The translations under genes and the position numbers were made by a program. Shown piece by piece: positions 24,709 to 32,566 of a stretch of 44,635 nucleotides of DNA (the first letter of the stretch is position 1; each line of letters opens with the position of its first letter). Origin of the DNA: Pseudomonadota bacterium (GTDB taxonomy: Bacteria; Pseudomonadota; Alphaproteobacteria; Rhizobiales; Hyphomicrobiaceae); NCBI GenBank assembly GCA_023416575.1, contig JAEZHL010000158.1:1-44635 (forward strand). The letters run 5' to 3'. Under the pieces are notes generated by a model. The model was not told the origin of the DNA, ran no database searches, and saw only the letters and a list, made by a program, of their open reading frames with translations.

Positions 24709-25165
24709 GCTCGTTCTCCTTCAAGATCGACTTAACATTACAACGGCGAGGAGGGCGTCGAAGTTCGGCTGGTGCGGCCGCAGGTTCCGACCGTGCGTTG
24801 GGAATGGAAACGCCTATGCCGGCAAATGGTGCGAGAGGAATCCTTCGCTGGGATCATCAAACCTCACGCTTTTGCGTTGACAGTCCGCAGCGGCCTCGCC
24901 TATGGACCCACGGGTTGGTCATAAGCTGAGCTGCTGTAGTGGTTTTTTGGCGAATGGCCTTGTGAGTTGCAGCGTCGGCCGGAGGCGTCGGCATCCCTTC
25001 AATGACCCGCTGATGACGCGGCCGCCCGGCATTGTCCTGCCCGCAGTGAGCAGTGCACCCAGACCCGCATTCCTGATCGAGGTCACGTGCTTTTCGCTTC
25101 TCCAATCGCGATCAGTGCTCGTGGAAAGCCGTCATCGCGTGCCCTAATGACCTGTGTTGAAGTCA
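24709..25165. other. 457-bp spacer at the start of the catabolic island
   Basis: No credible gene was found. The 60-80-codon frames here have no motif or ribosome-binding site worth calling. A TTGACA sits at 24877-24882 but its -10 partner is weak (TATGGA, 18-bp spacing). The region marks the border between housekeeping genes and the catabolic genes, but no integrase, tRNA or direct repeat was seen. Confidence 0.4.
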
Positions 25166-26851
25166 ATGAACGTGACCACTGACGGCGCCGCTGCGGGAAG
25201 CAGCAGTTTCGATGTCATCGTTATCGGAGCAGGTGCTGCCGGAATGAGCGCCGCCGTCACGGCGGCCTCCATGGGCCTGCGGGTGCTTCTTGCTGAAGCG
25301 TCGCCCTGTATTGGCGGAACGACGGCGATTTCGGCTGGCTCGCTCTGGATTCCGGCCTCATTTCATGATCGTTCCGGAGAAGATTCGCCCGAAACGGCAC
25401 TTCGATTTCTGGACGCGACGGTCGGAAACCATTCTCCCGCGGATCTGCGAAAAGCATTTCTCGCGCGCGGCCCGGAAATGGTCGAATATCTGACTTCCGT
25501 CGGTGCGCTGGATCTCGCCGCATATCCCCATCATCCGGATTATCTCGCGGATGCTCCCGGGGCGACGCTCAAAGGCCGCGCGCTTGGCGCAAAGCCCTTC
25601 GATGGCCGGAAGCTCGGCCGCAATTTGCGCCTGCTGCGTACGCCCTTGCCGGAGTTCACTATCTTCGGTGGGATGATGGTGGACCGGACTGATATCGGGC
25701 ACCTTCTCAACGCGCATCGGAATTTCACCAGCTTCCGATATGCGGCGGGCCTGCTGCTGCGTCACGGCTTCGATCGGCTGACCGGCCCGCGTGGCACACG
25801 TCTGGTGATGGGTAACGCGCTGGCCGGACGGCTCCTCTGGTCACTGCTGCGCTTCGGCGTCGAGCTTCGGACCGAGTGCAAGGTCAGTGAGCTGGTTGAG
25901 CGCGATGGGCGGATCGCCGGCGCGATGATCGACGGCCGCTTCCTGGAGGCGCGGCGGGGCGTGATCGTGTCTGCGGGAGGGTTCCCGCACCATCCGCGTT
26001 TGCGCCAGGAGCTCTACCCGCAACCCGTCGCCGAGCATTCCGCCGTTCCGGCCACCAATTCCGGAGGCGGTATCGACCTGCTGCTGCGGGCTGGCGGGCA
26101 CTTGTCCAGCGGGCATGCGAACCCCGCCTTCTGGGCGCCGTCGTCGGTGCGACGCCGCAAGGACGGCACATTGGCTGTATTCCCGCATTTCGTGCTCGAC
26201 CGCGCCAAGCCCGGCATCATCGCCGTCAATCGCGAGGGCCGGAGGTTCGTCAACGAGTCGACGTCCTATCAGCTCTTCGTCGATGGGATGTACCGGGCGA
26301 AGGCTCTGCCCTGCCATCTCGTGTGCAACGGAGCTTTCATTCGGAAGTACGGGCTTGGGATGGTCCGGCCGCGCACGCTCAATCTCGCGCCGCATGTCGC
26401 CGATGGCTACATCGCGCAGGGAAAGACGCTGGAGGAGCTTGCGACCCGGATTGGTGTCGATCCGCGCGGTCTCGCTGATAGCGTGGCCCGGAACGACCGT
26501 TACGCACGCGAGGGAGTCGACCCTGATTTCCACCGCGGCGCCAATGCGTACAATCGCAATCTGGGTGATCCTTCGCATGGGCCGAACCCGTGTCTCGGGC
26601 CGGTCGGCGACGGGCCCTATTACGCATTAACGATTCATCCCGCAGATATTGGAACGAGCATCGGAATCGAAACCGATGGGAGCGCCCGCGTTTTGAACGC
26701 ATCGGGTCAGCCGATCCCAGGGCTCTACGCGGCGGGCGCGGATATGAGCTCGATCATGGGTGGTATATATCCCGCGCCAGGAATCACGATCGGGCCCGCG
26801 ATGACATTCGGATATACGGCGGCCCGGCACGCGGCGACCGAAAGCAATTAA
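25166..26851 (+). CDS. FAD-dependent dehydrogenase, 3-ketosteroid-dehydrogenase-like
   Basis: A 561-residue flavoprotein (565 if the GTG at 25154 is used; neither start has a clear Shine-Dalgarno). The FAD-binding motif VIVIGAGAAGMSAA is near the N-terminus (GAGAAG 21-26) and the FAD-closing region GLYAAGADMSSIMGG is near the end. Just after it is Y-P-A-P-G (Tyr535, Gly539), the pair that in 3-ketosteroid-delta1-dehydrogenases binds and polarises a ring ketone. The family removes two hydrogens next to a carbonyl; relatives aromatise 4-oxocyclohexanecarboxylate. With a protocatechuate pathway downstream, a ring desaturase for an oxo-alicyclic acid is a reasonable guess. A steroid substrate is not supported by neighbours. 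It is cytoplasmic; the electron acceptor is unknown. Confidence 0.85.
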   Translation: MNVTTDGAAAGSSSFDVIVIGAGAAGMSAAVTAASMGLRVLLAEASPCIGGTTAISAGSLWIPASFHDRSGEDSPETALRFLDATVGNHSPADLRKAFLARGPEMVEYLTSVGALDLAAYPHHPDYLADAPGATLKGRALGAKPFDGRKLGRNLRLLRTPLPEFTIFGGMMVDRTDIGHLLNAHRNFTSFRYAAGLLLRHGFDRLTGPRGTRLVMGNALAGRLLWSLLRFGVELRTECKVSELVERDGRIAGAMIDGRFLEARRGVIVSAGGFPHHPRLRQELYPQPVAEHSAVPATNSGGGIDLLLRAGGHLSSGHANPAFWAPSSVRRRKDGTLAVFPHFVLDRAKPGIIAVNREGRRFVNESTSYQLFVDGMYRAKALPCHLVCNGAFIRKYGLGMVRPRTLNLAPHVADGYIAQGKTLEELATRIGVDPRGLADSVARNDRYAREGVDPDFHRGANAYNRNLGDPSHGPNPCLGPVGDGPYYALTIHPADIGTSIGIETDGSARVLNASGQPIPGLYAAGADMSSIMGGIYPAPGITIGPAMTFGYTAARHAATESN

Positions 26852-27029
26852 GGCAAGCACCGATGAACAGGGCCGCGAAACGCAATCATCTCGCGCGAAG
26901 CCCGTCGCCATCGAGTGTGGCTGGCTTCATTCGCCCCGATCCGGCTGCTCCGCGCGCCCGGAGTGGTCGACAAGAACCTAAGCCCATGATTCACTGCAAC
27001 ATCTCCAAACCGATCGGTGAGGTTTTCCC

Positions 27030-27737
27030 ATGGCACTCGTAGGCGATGCATTTCTGGCAATGTGGCACGATATCGAGCCCGCATCCTGGAATGACTACAT
27101 GGAGTGGCACACGCGTGAGCACATGCCCGAGCGGCTCTCCATTCCGGGCTTCACGGTCGGCAAGCGGCTGATCAACCAAGACCTGGATCGCTACCGGTAT
27201 GGCACGATCTATGCGGGGCAGAACCTCGAGGTGTTTCGCTCGCCGGCCTATCTGGAGCGGTTGAACAACCCGACTCCCTGGTCGCAGGCCCTGCAGCCCG
27301 CATTCCGCAACTTCCTGCGTGTCGCGTGCGAGCGCATCGCATCGAGCGGGTTGGGTGAGGGTGGCGCGGTGGCTACCGTTCGCCTCGAGTTCGCGCCGTC
27401 GGGAAATGAGGCAACGGTTCGCGCGGGTGCGCAGCAGCTCGCAGACCAACTGCTGAAGGTGGTGGGCGTCTGCTGCGTCCATGTCGGACTGGCGCGCACC
27501 GAGGTCTCGTCCGTGAAGACGCGGGAGACGGAGTTGCGGCCCGCGATGGCTGAGAAAGGGTTCGACTCGATCGTGCTGGTGGAGGGCAGCGGTCGTCCAG
27601 AGCTCGAGGCGGTGCTCGGTCAGATCGAAGCGGCCATTCTTGAGAGCGACTGCGGTTTGGCCAATCCGAGCTCGCTCGTCTACAACCTCGCCTACCAGAT
27701 TTCGGCCGCCGACATGCAGAACACGGGGGCTGCCTGA
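27030..27737 (+). CDS. Dimeric alpha+beta-barrel-type protein, copy A
   Basis: A 235-residue protein I cannot assign to a named enzyme. It seems to be two ferredoxin-like halves; the first has WHDIEPASWNDYMEWHTREHMPERLSIPGF, a pattern (W..WH..EHMPERL..PGF) reminiscent of EthD/ABM-type dimeric alpha+beta barrels. It is paralogous to the minus-strand gene at 35821, sharing EHMPERL, RLN(N/D)PTPW(S/T)Q and the (I/L)AS-G-G-x-GG segment. GAGG lies 7 bp before the ATG. It heads a tight operon with the epimerase, AroQ-like and TIM-barrel genes (1-bp overlap with the next). A role as an accessory enzyme on ring intermediates is possible. Confidence 0.7.
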   Translation: MALVGDAFLAMWHDIEPASWNDYMEWHTREHMPERLSIPGFTVGKRLINQDLDRYRYGTIYAGQNLEVFRSPAYLERLNNPTPWSQALQPAFRNFLRVACERIASSGLGEGGAVATVRLEFAPSGNEATVRAGAQQLADQLLKVVGVCCVHVGLARTEVSSVKTRETELRPAMAEKGFDSIVLVEGSGRPELEAVLGQIEAAILESDCGLANPSSLVYNLAYQISAADMQNTGAA

Positions 27738-28657
27738 TGCGTGTACTGATGACGGGCGGCGGCGGGTTTCTCGGGGCGTGGATCATCAAGCGCCTCGCGG
27801 CCCGCGGTCTCGATGTGCGCGTGTTCGACAGGAACAGTGACCGGCGGATCGTGCGCGAGATCGCCGGCGCGGTTGCGGACGAGGTTGATTGGCGCATCGG
27901 CGATGTCGCCAACGCAGAGGATGTCATGAGCGCGGCGGAAGGCTGCGGATTCATCATCCATCTGGCGGGGCTGCTGACCCCTGCGTGCCGCGAGAACCCG
28001 ATACGCGGCGCTCAGGTCAACCTGATCGGCACGCTGAGCGTTTTCGAGGCTGCCAAGGCTCTCGGCATGCGCGGGGTCGCTTACGCCAGCAGTGCCGGTG
28101 TTTTCGGCCCTGATGACGGCGCAACCCCCTATCCGACGACGCATTACGGCGCCTTCAAGCTCGCTTGCGAAGGATCTGCCCGGGCCTACTGGCTCGACGA
28201 TGGCATTCCCAGCGTCGGCTTCCGACCGCCGGTCGTTTACGGGCCGGGTCGAGAAATTGGTCTGTCCTCTGGTCCGTCCGTCGCCTGCCGTGAGGCTGTC
28301 GCCGGCCGTCCGTATGTGATCGGCTACTCGGGTTTGTCGGACATGATCTTCGTCGACGACGTGGCCGCGGCGTTCGAGGCTGCTGTCATCCGGCCGTTCG
28401 AAGGTGCGCACGCATTCTCTATGCTCGGCCAAGTGGCCGACGTTCCGGAAGTCGTCGCTCAGATCCGTTCACACATTCCGGATGCGGATATAAGCTGGGA
28501 AGGGCCACCGATCCCGATGCATCCGTTCCTGAAGCCTGGTCCCATGGAGGAAGTTCTGGGTCCGCTGCCCCGAACGGATCTGGCAAGCGGTATCGCCCGT
28601 ACGATTGCCCACTACCGCGCTGTTGCAGCGGGAGCCAATCCGTCAGCTGGAAGGTGA
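27737..28657 (+). CDS. NAD(P)-dependent epimerase/dehydratase family protein
   Basis: An extended SDR of 306 residues. The nucleotide-binding motif is TGGGGFLG (6-13). The active site has Ser118/Ser119 in YASSAGVFGP and Tyr137-x3-Lys141. It acts in the cytoplasm on a hydroxy or keto group, but the substrate cannot be read; sugar-nucleotide work is the family default. Its place in the alicyclic-acid operon, coupled to the gene before it (TGATG) and 6 bp from the AroQ-like gene, argues for a dehydrogenase or epimerase of a ring hydroxyl. Confidence 0.82.
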   Translation: MRVLMTGGGGFLGAWIIKRLAARGLDVRVFDRNSDRRIVREIAGAVADEVDWRIGDVANAEDVMSAAEGCGFIIHLAGLLTPACRENPIRGAQVNLIGTLSVFEAAKALGMRGVAYASSAGVFGPDDGATPYPTTHYGAFKLACEGSARAYWLDDGIPSVGFRPPVVYGPGREIGLSSGPSVACREAVAGRPYVIGYSGLSDMIFVDDVAAAFEAAVIRPFEGAHAFSMLGQVADVPEVVAQIRSHIPDADISWEGPPIPMHPFLKPGPMEEVLGPLPRTDLASGIARTIAHYRAVAAGANPSAGR

Positions 28658-28663
28658 ACCTTC

Positions 28664-29113
28664 ATGCGACCTGTCTACATTCTCAACGGACCGAACCTCA
28701 ACCGGCTCGGGATGCGGGAGCCTGAGATCTATGGCTCGGTGACGCTCGCGCAAATCGAGGAGGGGTGCCGGAAGGACTTCCCGGGTGTCGATATCGTGTT
28801 CCGCCAGACCAACAGCGAAACGCAACTGATCGACTGGGTGCACGAGGCGATCGACAACGGCGCCGCGATCATCATCAATCCAGCCGCCTACACCTTCACG
28901 TCCATCGCGCTGCTCGACTCGTTGAAGATGTTCACCGGCCCGATCATAGAGCTGCACATCTCCAATGTGCACCGGCGCGAGTCCTATTATCACAAGTCCT
29001 ACGTGTCGCTGGCCGCAACTGCCGTAATCGCTGGGCTTGGCTGGCGCGGTTATGGCGTTGCGCTGCGGGCAGTGCTCGACATGCTGGCCGAGCGGGAAGC
29101 GAAGCCGGCATGA
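28664..29113 (+). CDS. aroQ: Type II 3-dehydroquinate dehydratase-like protein with altered binding residues
   Basis: A 149-residue AroQ-fold protein. Conserved: Asn11 in NGPNLN, Arg18, the catalytic Tyr23 (REPEIYG), Asn72 (INPAAYT), Asp85, His98 (ELHISN) with Ile99-Ser100, and Arg105. Changed: the family histidine after AYT (His81 of M. tuberculosis AroQ) is Phe78, and the family arginine (Arg112 there) is Tyr109. In family structures the carboxylate pocket is Asn75/Ile102/Ser103, which is kept, while His81 and Arg112 contact ring hydroxyls. The dehydration chemistry may therefore act on a related but less hydroxylated ring acid, or on 3-dehydroquinate with a modified pocket. It overlaps the next gene by 4 bp. 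It is unlikely to be the biosynthetic copy. Confidence 0.85.
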   Translation: MRPVYILNGPNLNRLGMREPEIYGSVTLAQIEEGCRKDFPGVDIVFRQTNSETQLIDWVHEAIDNGAAIIINPAAYTFTSIALLDSLKMFTGPIIELHISNVHRRESYYHKSYVSLAATAVIAGLGWRGYGVALRAVLDMLAEREAKPA

Positions 29114-29934
29114 CGTCAGAGCTCGCGCTTGGCGTCCATACCTTCGGTCTGATGTGGGACCTTTCGGCAGCGGACGCCATTCGCGAGCTGGGCGCGCGCG
29201 GTTTCAAGCGCTTCGAGCTGATTGCCACCCCGCCGCACTTTTCGCTGCGGGATACCGACGGCGAGCAGCTGAAGGCGATCAAAGCTGCGCTGTCGGATAA
29301 CGGCGGCGAAATCCTTTCCCTCGACTTGCCGAGCACTGACGTCAATCTCGGCAGCCCTTCGCCGGAGGTGCGGGCGTTCGCTGTGCAACTCTATCGGTGG
29401 GCAGTGGATCGGGCCAGCGAGCTCGGCGCGCCCTGGGTGGTGATCCTGGCGGGCCGCAGGCACGGGCTGCTGCCGCCCCCCGACGAGCGGCTGATCGCAT
29501 ATTTCGAAAGGGCAATGGACGAACTGGCACCCTATGCGGCTGCCAGGGGCACACGACTTCTGCTGGAAATCCATCCGCAAACGCTGTTGCCGGATTCGGA
29601 GGCGCTGTCTGGTTACATCGAGCGTTCCGGCCACAGCAATCTCGACATTCTTTATGACATCCCGAACGGGATAGCTGCGGGGGAAGACCCACGCGCAGGG
29701 CTGCGTCGGTGCCAAGCGCATCTCGCAATGGTGCACCTGTCCGATGCGCCACGAGGGGAGTGGAAGCACGATCCGATCGGCCAAGGCGATGTCGATTTCG
29801 GCGCCATTCGGCAGGAGCTGGCCGAAATGGAGTTCAATGGAAGTGTCGTGCTGGAAGTGATCGCGCCCGATGCGATCAGGAGACTGGTCGAGGGGCGCGA
29901 TAAGCTGGCCGCGGCCGGCTGGAATTTCAGCTAG
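29110..29934 (+). CDS. Sugar-phosphate-isomerase-type TIM barrel protein
   Basis: A 274-residue xylose-isomerase-like TIM barrel, started at the ATG that overlaps the aroQ stop (ATGA). Likely metal ligands are Glu153 (LLEIHPQ), Asp183 (ILYDIPNG), His209 (MVHLSDAP) and Glu249 (VVLEVIAP). This set differs from the Glu-Asp-His-Gln-Glu pattern of the dehydroshikimate-dehydratase-like barrels in the same island, so it probably has another job such as isomerising or epimerising a ring or ketose intermediate. It is the last gene of the 27030 operon. Confidence 0.75.
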   Translation: MTSELALGVHTFGLMWDLSAADAIRELGARGFKRFELIATPPHFSLRDTDGEQLKAIKAALSDNGGEILSLDLPSTDVNLGSPSPEVRAFAVQLYRWAVDRASELGAPWVVILAGRRHGLLPPPDERLIAYFERAMDELAPYAAARGTRLLLEIHPQTLLPDSEALSGYIERSGHSNLDILYDIPNGIAAGEDPRAGLRRCQAHLAMVHLSDAPRGEWKHDPIGQGDVDFGAIRQELAEMEFNGSVVLEVIAPDAIRRLVEGRDKLAAAGWNFS

Positions 29935-30024
29935 TCGAAAGACTGCTCAAGGCAATGAGCGAGCGGAGCCGAGGGCTGCTGTTGCATGCTCGGCCCGCTC
30001 GATGGTTCTCGACGCTATCGCCGA

Positions 30025-30858
30025 TCAATCCGAAGAGGCAGCGTTTGCGTCCAACTCAGTCATCATCGCGCGTGATGTTTCGAGGGCCTGGCGGGCCCAG
30101 GCCACGGCGCCGAGCTGGGCGATGCGCGAACGACTCGGCACTTCCACGCTGACGATCAGGTCCCGCGGCAGCGCGGAAACGATCCCGGCAATATCGACGC
30201 CGCCTTCGCCGGGCAGCAATCTCTCCTGGCGCGCCGTGAAGATGAGCTCCTCCCGGCTTTCGGGAATGCCCGGAGGCGCGTCGCAGATCTGAAAGTACGT
30301 CATCAGGCTTGGCGGGATCGCCGCGACGTCGCTCAACGTCGACGCTGAGCGGGCGACGTGAATCGTGTCGATCAGAACTTCGCCATTCGGCTGCCGCGCC
30401 GCCTCGACGACGCGCAAGGCTGCCGCGGTGTTGTTCAATGCCGCCCATGGCGTGAACTCGAGATTGACCGAGAGGCCGAACCCGGCCGCTGCCTCGCACA
30501 GTGCAGCAAAGGTATCGGTCATACGCTTCTCGTCCGGATCATCACCCGCAGCGATGACGGTCTTCGCACCAAGGCGGCCGGCAGCCTCGAGCATCGGAAG
30601 CCAATGGTCGGTTGAAGTTTTGCCATCGATGCGGGCGATTTCGACATCGAACACGGCCACGCCGGTGCTTGCGATGCGCGCCAGCGTTTCCGCCATCATC
30701 GCCGGGTCGTCCATGAGCGGAAATGCCAGCCCGCCGGGAAAGGCCGGAAGCAAACGCACCCCTGTGAAATCATAGCCAGCTGCCGCTGCGATCTCGACCA
30801 TCTCGGGCGGGCTTGCCTCGACGGTCAAATAGGAGAGGGAGTAGGTCCGTTGCATCAT
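30025..30858 (-). CDS. TIM barrel protein resembling the 3-dehydroshikimate dehydratase domain
   Basis: A 277-residue xylose-isomerase-like TIM barrel. The presumed metal ligands Glu134 (NLEFTP), Asp164 and His167 (LIDTIHVAR), Gln190 (FQICDAP) and Glu239 (VSVEVPS) fall at nearly the same positions as in the N-terminal domain of the QuiC protein at 37455 (134, 165, 168, 191, 239). Known DHS dehydratases such as AsbF use the same Glu-Asp-Gln-Glu set. A single-domain DHS dehydratase or a close relative is likely; a general isomerase is the alternative. It is divergent from the dctPQM transporter, with 248 bp between starts. Confidence 0.72.
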   Translation of the reverse strand: MMQRTYSLSYLTVEASPPEMVEIAAAAGYDFTGVRLLPAFPGGLAFPLMDDPAMMAETLARIASTGVAVFDVEIARIDGKTSTDHWLPMLEAAGRLGAKTVIAAGDDPDEKRMTDTFAALCEAAAGFGLSVNLEFTPWAALNNTAAALRVVEAARQPNGEVLIDTIHVARSASTLSDVAAIPPSLMTYFQICDAPPGIPESREELIFTARQERLLPGEGGVDIAGIVSALPRDLIVSVEVPSRSRIAQLGAVAWARQALETSRAMMTELDANAASSD

Positions 30859-30982
30859 TTTCTTCTACGTCGCTGTCGAAGACGTCGCCCCGTCAGGAGC
30901 GTCCGAGGTCGGTTGGCCGATGCTCTGCCAATGACAATGCGGGTCCGTCCGGCTGCCGCATTAATTGGCAATATGATCAGTT

Positions 30983-31001
30983 GTTGACATACAGTACCTC
31001 A
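30983..31001 (+). promoter_or_regulatory. GntR operator upstream of dctP (site A)
   Basis: GTTGACATACAGTACCTCA is an imperfect palindrome (TGACATAC and TGAGGTAC arms, 6 of 8 matching, one central base). Its reverse complement matches site B at the GntR promoter in 18 of 19 bases. It contains TTGACA (30984-30989), a perfect -35 facing dctP, so a bound repressor would block the promoter. The -10 is uncertain. The dctP start is about 105 bp downstream. Confidence 0.7.
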
Positions 31002-31106
31002 TTTGCCAAGCATCTAAACGACACCGGCATGGGGCTGGCTTCAGGGGCGGGGGGAATTCCGCCGCTTCGTCAACAAATCTCAACTCAGATCGCGTGGAGG
31101 AGACCA

Positions 31107-32099
31107 ATGCGTCGAACCCTCAGGATTTTGTCTGCGGCGCTTCTCGCTGCGTCCGCACTCGCTGCGACGGCGACGGTCGCCGCTGCGCAGAAAAAAGTCG
31201 TCATTCGCATCGCGCACAACATGCCCGAATCCCACAGCTACAGTGTGTGGATGAGCAAGTTTAAGCAGGTGCTCGAGGAGAAGGTGCCCGGCCGGATCGA
31301 CGTCAAGGTGTTCCCGGCTGCCCAGCTCGGCAACGAGACCGAGTACATCGAGTCGATGAACCTGGGAACGCTCGATGGCGCGATCATGGGACGCCATGGT
31401 CAGATCGAGCCGCGTCTCGACGTCTTGAACCTCCCGATGATCTTCCGCGATGAAGCACATCTGGATGCCGTCCTTCACACGCAGAACGACGTGCGCAAGC
31501 GCCTCGAGGACATGCTGTATGAGCGTGGCTTCAAAGTTCTTGCCTGGGGTGAGCTCGGCTTCCGCCACATCACCACCAATGGCAAGGAAGTGCGCACTGC
31601 CGCTGATTTGAAGGGCATCGACATTCGCGTGCCGAACGTTCAGCCCTGGTTGACCGCTTTCCGCGCGTGGGGCGCCAATCCGACTCCGCTTCCCTTCGAG
31701 GAGGTCTACTCGGCCCTGCAGCAGGGTGTGATGTCGGCTCAGGAAAATCCTCCGGAGAACATCTTCACCTCCAAGTTCCATGAGGTGCAGAAGACCCTGA
31801 GCATCACCTCCCATGCCAACATCCCGAGCGAGTTTATGCTTGCGCGCAAGTTCTGGGAAAAGCTGCCCGATGACCTCAAGGGTGCGCTGCTCGAGGCTGC
31901 CCAGGCTGGCAGCAAGCTTCAGGTCGCCGAGGCTCGCAAAGCCAACAACGAGTTGATTGCGACGCTGGAAAAGGCTGGTCTGAAAATCATTCGCGACGTG
32001 GACCGTGAATCGTTCCGCGCCGGTGCCGAGGAATCCTATAAGGCTTCCGAGAAGACGATCGGCCGTGATCTGATCGACGCCGTTCTTCAGGTGAAATAA
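31107..32099 (+). CDS. dctP: TRAP transporter substrate-binding protein
   Basis: Periplasmic receptor of a tripartite ATP-independent transporter (330 residues). The ATG at 31107 follows GGAGGAG; an upstream frame to 30813 is spurious. A signal peptide (MRRTLRILSAALLAASALAA, cleavage near AAA-QKK) precedes the mature start VVIRIAHNMPESHS. The family arginine that pairs with the ligand carboxylate is in GIDIRVPNVQPWL, followed by PTPLPFEEVYSALQQGVMSAQENP. The ligand is therefore a carboxylic acid; given the island, quinate, shikimate or a related ring acid is likely. It is the first gene of dctPQM and is preceded by the GntR-type operator. Confidence 0.93.
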   Translation: MRRTLRILSAALLAASALAATATVAAAQKKVVIRIAHNMPESHSYSVWMSKFKQVLEEKVPGRIDVKVFPAAQLGNETEYIESMNLGTLDGAIMGRHGQIEPRLDVLNLPMIFRDEAHLDAVLHTQNDVRKRLEDMLYERGFKVLAWGELGFRHITTNGKEVRTAADLKGIDIRVPNVQPWLTAFRAWGANPTPLPFEEVYSALQQGVMSAQENPPENIFTSKFHEVQKTLSITSHANIPSEFMLARKFWEKLPDDLKGALLEAAQAGSKLQVAEARKANNELIATLEKAGLKIIRDVDRESFRAGAEESYKASEKTIGRDLIDAVLQVK

Positions 32100-32101
32100 G
32101 C

Positions 32102-32566
32102 GTGCATTACATCAACCGCGTTCTTCGTGCGGTGATCGGATTGCTCATCGTCGCGCTGGTTGTCAGCGTGACGGTGGGCGTCGTTTTCCGCTACGGACTT
32201 CGCCAGTCGCTCCATTGGGCGACGGAAGTCCCGAACGTGCTGCTGATCTGGATCGTTTTCCTCGGCAGCGTCGTCGCGTTCTACGAGCGCCGGCATATCG
32301 CCTTTACCGCGTTTGCCGACGCCGTTCCCGTCAGCATCGGCCGAATGCTCAAGATCGTGGCCGAAATCATCGTTCTGGGTTTCCTCATCTCTCTTGCGTA
32401 TTACGGCTATGAGATCGTCCTCCGGTCGATGAACAGTCTTTCCGACGCACTGAAGATCCCGCGGGGATACTTCTACATCTGCGTGCCGCTTTCCGCGGTC
32501 CTGATGGCGGCGTGCAGTCTGGAAAACCTCGTCCGGCTTCTCTTCAGGTCTGAGGTGCCGAGATGA
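32102..32566 (+). CDS. dctQ: TRAP transporter small permease
   Basis: A 154-residue inner-membrane subunit with four membrane helices (about residues 9-28, 45-62, 85-105 and 126-146) and the family motif ATEVPNVLLIWIVFLGSVVAFYERRHI. The start is the GTG at 32102, two bases after the dctP stop. It overlaps dctM by 4 bp (ATGA). It is the membrane partner that, with DctM, forms the sodium-driven translocator. Confidence 0.9.
   Translation: MHYINRVLRAVIGLLIVALVVSVTVGVVFRYGLRQSLHWATEVPNVLLIWIVFLGSVVAFYERRHIAFTAFADAVPVSIGRMLKIVAEIIVLGFLISLAYYGYEIVLRSMNSLSDALKIPRGYFYICVPLSAVLMAACSLENLVRLLFRSEVPR

Noticed and set aside
24902..25147. 81-codon plus-strand frame before the flavoprotein
   Set aside because: No motif, no Shine-Dalgarno, and no coding signal apart from GC bias.
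25148..25166. A third GntR operator (TGACCT...GTCA) before the flavoprotein
   Set aside because: The TGA and TCA ends are 12 bases apart instead of 11 and the inner bases do not match sites A and B.
26863..27042. 59-codon frame between the flavoprotein and the barrel-protein gene
   Set aside because: It runs into the next gene out of frame and has no recognisable feature.
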